Assembly (NCBI GenBank): GCA_027943245.1
Contig: JANDJZ010001101.1
Span: 1 to 10,000 of the forward strand
Reading direction: 5' to 3'
Source of the DNA: Acanthamoeba sp. SK_2022b
Taxonomy: Eukaryota > Discosea > Longamoebia > Acanthamoebidae
DNA: 10,000 bases
Under the pieces are notes generated by a model, which was not told the DNA's origin, did not search any database, and saw nothing but the letters and a program-made list of their open reading frames with translations. Within the stretch, counting starts at the first letter, position 1; each line of letters begins with the position of its first letter. Below, one piece after another: positions 6,831 through 10,000 of this stretch. The position numbers and the translations under genes are program-made.

Positions 6831-8545
6831 AGATGTCAACCATCTTCATCCAGCTCTGCACACCTTGGCCGACCACCAGCCCATTCACCTCCACATTCTT
6901 GAGTGTGAAGTAGTAGTGCTATAATGGAAGGGGGAACAGTTCATCCAAATGAACCAGTGATTGAGTGCAAGGGCCAACTTGTTTGAGTCCCTAGCTACTG
7001 GTACCCACACAGTCGCCAGGACAATGAGCAAGTGACATTGCATTGTAGACAGCTGCCCCACCATGACAGTTAGCCATTTGTCCATGTCCAAGGTGGTCTC
7101 ATGGCATACCTTGTGCGAAGGAGTCCTCCCTACTGAGTGCATCCCGGCCATGGAGTCTGCTCAGCAGGAATTGAGAGATGGCTTGACAAAATGGCTTGAC
7201 CTACCTTTCTTCCACCAGTGCTGTGATGGCCCTGCGCAGCTGATGTAGTCCAGTCTCATCCAGGCCCAGCATCCTTCGCAGCTTGATAGCAAACTCCTTG
7301 TGAGCCACGTTGTTTGGGATACACAAGGAGTGCTTTAGCTTGACAGGGCTGGGTGATTGAGTGTAGGTAAAAGCTCTGTTGTAGAACATAAATGAGAGTT
7401 ACAGTTTATGATCTGTTGCAAGCTTGTGCATGCACGACAGGCAGAACTGGTCTGCAACCCCGCCTGCACACTCCAGCTCAGCACCATTGGAGGACTTGAT
7501 GGCCGCTAGGGTAGCTTTGGCAGGCATTGGGGTCGCTTCTAATGTGATTGAGCAGGTAGTTAGCCCCTCTCAGATTGAAGTGTTGGTGGTGGTGGATTGA
7601 GCCTGAGAGCCTGTTCCAGCTGACTGAGCCCGTGGAGCACGCAAGTTGGATTGTAGAGCGCCACCTTCTGCTGTGGGTTGAAATGATAGCTGTTGTGATC
7701 ATGTCTCCATGAGTCCATTATCCTGTTGGCTACCTCTGGCTGCAGTTGGTGCAGCCTCACAAGTCTGTTCCACACGTTGGCCTCAGTGAATTCCAGGTCA
7801 TGGGTGATGTGTCTTGTGATGTTGAACCCCTGGGGGGACTTGGTCAGGGCCAGTGGTGTAACTCCTGTCATGAAGCATTGTGCCATGTTGTCATCACAGG
7901 CTATCTTGATCCTGCTGAAGAACTCAGCATATGTGTGTTCCATTCTCTGGAGGAGTCCTTCTTAGCCAATGTGAAGTGCCAAAACCATGTTGCAGTTGTC
8001 CAAGGCCTCACGTTGTACTCATTGATGATCATGTAGAGCTGGTGTGGTGATATAGTTGTTATCTTGTTGTCCAGTCTCTACTTGGGGGCGTGGTGGGGTG
8101 GGGGCAAGTGCCTTTTCTTTTCTTCTCTTGAGCTCCTGCACAAGGCCCTGAAAGGTGGCAAGTGCATCCTGCTCATTTGTCTTGAACAAAAGATTGTAGT
8201 GCTCCTTGAAGCAAGGTTCAGCACATTGTTGAGGCTCCTCTTGAATTTGTCAAGGGTTCTGGTGCTGAGGCTGGCGAAGGTGAGGGGAAGGATGTGAAAG
8301 GTGTTGGCGAGTGGGGTTGGCGCCTTCCTGATCTCCAGGTGGCCAAAGAGCTCCTTGAACTGGTCCATATGTGCCACATCAGAGGAGGGTGCCAGTGTGT
8401 CTTTCCAGAGTGTTTTCCCCATCCGCCTATTCCTCAGCGAGACCACAGCCTTGGCATCAAGCGCTTCCAAGAGGGGGATGAAACACGTTCTGTCTACCCA
8501 AAACTTGCTCTGGAAAGCATTCATAGTGGTTGCCTGCCTCAATCC
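6831..8545 (-). pseudogene. Decayed AAA-ATPase-like gene of the Crinkler (CRN)-associated P-loop NTPase/REase class
   Basis: Read on the minus strand, recognisable family blocks appear in the right order but in shifting frames. They are: an N-terminal FWVDRTCFIPLLEA block (about 8510); the P-loop SLRNRRMGKTLW (family usually RPRRFGKT-like); DQFKELFGHLEI and PTPLANTFHILPLTF; a frame break near 8211 to KEHYNLLFKTNEQD; another break near 8045 to the Walker-B region LYMIINEYN (8041-8012); a break before 7943 to MTGVTPLALTKSPQGFN and VALYNPTCVLHGLSQLEQ; a break near 7580; SLCIPNNVAHKEFAIKL (about 7310); a stop near 7200; then QAISQFLL and, finally, VEVNGLVVGQGVQSWMKMVD just before the repeat block. 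Breaks inside conserved blocks with no room for introns, plus in-frame stops, mean it cannot encode a working protein. Family members combine a P-loop NTPase with a nuclease-like domain and occur in eukaryotic effectors and transposons. An unspliced rapidly evolving copy is a weak alternative. Confidence 0.7.
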
Positions 8546-8822
8546 AAAAAGGTCTCATGCAACCCCACCAGCTCTACAGGAAGCACGCTTTGTGTGCTGC
8601 CACATGGCGCTGGGCGTGCAGCGTGGCGCTCTTTCACAAACAGTTTTAAACCATTGTTTTAACAATAAAAATGCTGTTGTGTTGTTGCATTGTGGAGATA
8701 ATTATTGATACAATACATTTCTGCTGGCGTCAAACCATTTCAAGAAAACTTTAAACTTCGTAGAAAAGTTAGGCAGCAACAAAGGGGGGCTTCCCTGGTA
8801 TCGGCCAAGCGACCTGCTGCGC
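8546..8822. other. Intergenic spacer between CRN-type pseudogene and PMS1; presumed PMS1 promoter
   Basis: The spacer is 277 bp and lies upstream of both flanking features, which diverge. It includes an AT-rich stretch (about 8644-8720) and a purine-rich stretch near 8745-8790. No open frame with recognisable similarity, no clear TATA box and no RNA gene was seen. Confidence 0.4.
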
Positions 8823-10000
8823 ATGAAGAAGCTTCCCTCGAGTACCGTTCGTCGCCTCCGAACCGCGACTGTGGTTGTAGATGTACATTCGGTGGTAAAA
8901 GAGCTCATAGAAAACTCTTTGGATGCGGGTAACGACACAGCCCTGCTGGGAGCGTGCCGCACGAATTCACTCCATGTAGCCCTTGTGCAGGAGCAACGCG
9001 TCTGGACGTGCGACTGGAAGGGGGAGGGCTCAAATCTGTGGAGGTCCCGAAATCCGCTTTTTTACGGTGACTGACAGTTTTACTGACGAGAATGGGCACA
9101 GGTTCGTGACAATGGCCAGGGGATACCGCGTGCCGAGGTAGCGCTGGCTGTGGCACCCTACTACACCTCCAAGATCGACAACTTTGCAGCGTTGGAAACC
9201 CTCGAGTCCTATGGCTTCAGGTACTGCGCATGGCCACACAAAAAACAGATCGAAAATGAGCTCTGTGCTGGTCGTAAAAGGCCTTATAACTTATTATCGT
9301 GGGCAGAGGGGAGGCGCTGCACTCCATATGCAACAATTGCGGCGGGCTGAGCATCCTGACGCGGACGGCGAGCGATGATTCGGGCCTCCTCACCACCTTT
9401 GACCACAAAGGCACAGCGCTGAGGTATGTTTCATGAAAGACCTTTGCTGGTGGTGGATTCCTTGGTTGCTGGTGTAGCCATTTGCTTCTCGCCACTGTTC
9501 TGATGATGACGACGACGATGAATGGGCATTTCGTGCAGCGCCACGCCGACGGCAATGGATGGCACGGGCACCGTCATAAGCGTGAAGGAGGTACTCCTTT
9601 CCATGCGCCATCTTCGGTCGAGATCGTTGTGTGTAGCGTTGCCGTGACTCAATGGCCAGGTTTTGTGGGGCTGCAGCTGTTCAAGGACACTCCGGTGCGA
9701 CTGCAGGTGGCCAAGAGCAAATCCAAAGACGAAATGCGCAGGTACGGCCCTCCAACTCTCATGGCTGGACTGGCGTCAGCTCTTCTCTCTCTCTCGCACA
9801 CACCTCCCTCTCACTCCCTGCCGGGCAGATTGATGCAAACGGCGTGGGCCTACGCGCTCGTGCGTCCTGACGTGCATTTGACTCTACGAGCTCTACCGCA
9901 GCTCGATTTCGCCAAGCCCTCGCTGCCATCGACGGCCGTACCGTGCTTCGCCTGCGTTTGTTTGTTTGTTTTATTTTATTTATTATTTTGTTTGTTTGTT
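8823..10000 (+). CDS. PMS1: PMS1-type MutL homologue (DNA mismatch repair), first 7 exons, 3' end outside window
   Basis: Exons: 8823-8928, 8991-9043, 9102-9220, 9307-9423, 9539-9590, 9677-9741, and 9829 to either 9937 or 9955. All placed introns (58-115 nt) are GT-AG, and the frame is maintained for about 207-213 residues. The GHKL ATPase motifs are intact: KELIENSLDAG (residues 26-36; likely catalytic Glu27 and Mg-binding Asn31), DNGQGI (56-61) and GFRGEAL (91-97). The conserved LFKDTPVR loop is at about residue 150. The start MKKLPSSTVRR and the PYYTSKI segment (72-78) resemble human PMS1 (KYYTSKI) more than PMS2/yeast Pms1 (KHHTSKI) or MLH1. Such proteins pair with MLH1 to form a MutL heterodimer in the nucleus. 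The C-terminal dimerisation part is beyond the window. The exon 7 donor is ambiguous (GTACCG at 9938 or GTTTGT at 9956; same phase). The T-rich GTTT repeats to the window end are then intron. Confidence 0.92.

Noticed and set aside
5733..6913. Val/Leu/Cys/Trp-rich or Gly/Val-rich proteins from the G/T block
   Set aside because: They are pure repeat translations with no splice structure or conserved segment.
6831..8545. CRN-type sequence as an intact spliced gene
   Set aside because: Frame changes fall inside conserved blocks without space for an intron (for example near 8211 and 7580), and in-frame stops interrupt conserved parts.
8705..8932. Plus-strand open frame starting at 8705
   Set aside because: It overlaps PMS1 exon 1 in another frame and shows no similarity; the MutL frame from 8823 is unambiguous.
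1..10000. Functional cluster of the three genes
   Set aside because: RalGAP, APC/C and mismatch-repair genes have no shared pathway, and the third is on the opposite strand beyond a repeat and pseudogene. Chance neighbourhood is the simplest reading.

Overview
The window is a compact, GC-rich protist nuclear locus. It carries three intron-rich housekeeping genes, one decayed effector/transposon-type gene and a long G/T simple-sequence block. All three genes show spliceosomal GT-AG introns of about 58-195 nt, with reading frames that stay in phase across every junction I placed. Bacterial, organellar and viral origins can therefore be set aside. The mix of a RalGAP-alpha-like protein, an APC/C subunit, a PMS1-type MutL protein, small introns and a CRN-type AAA/P-loop relic is most like a free-living amoebozoan (Acanthamoeba-like). 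That placement is inference, not proof.

Layout: (1) 1-2637, minus strand: the 5' eleven exons of a RalGAP-alpha (RALGAPA/tuberin-like) gene; its 3' part, including the GAP domain, lies beyond the left edge. (2) 2638-2848: a 211 bp AT-rich spacer with a 12 bp inverted repeat next to the CDC16 stop. (3) 2849-5473, minus strand: a complete eight-exon gene for APC/C subunit 6 (CDC16), 567 aa. (4) 5474-5582: presumed CDC16 promoter/5'UTR, with a possible 5'UTR intron. (5) about 5583-6830: 1.25 kb of GTT/GGT/GAT-type simple sequence, with one block of about 90 bp in the opposite (C/A-rich) orientation and a G-run cluster near its right end. (6) about 6830-8545, minus strand: a heavily frameshifted AAA-ATPase-like (Crinkler/CRN-associated) pseudogene. 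(7) 8546-8822: spacer. (8) 8823-right edge, plus strand: the first seven exons of a PMS1-type mismatch-repair MutL homologue, encoding the GHKL ATPase.

RALGAPA and CDC16 lie head-to-tail on one strand; PMS1 is on the other strand. They act in unrelated processes (Ral/Rheb-class GTPase control, cell-cycle ubiquitylation, mismatch repair) and look like ordinary neighbours in a gene-dense genome, not a functional cluster. The accessory part is 5583-8545, where simple-sequence expansion directly abuts the decaying CRN-type gene. I found no clearly new biological system. The most interesting items are that relic, the strand-switching repeat beside it, and the unusual 5' splice-site usage.
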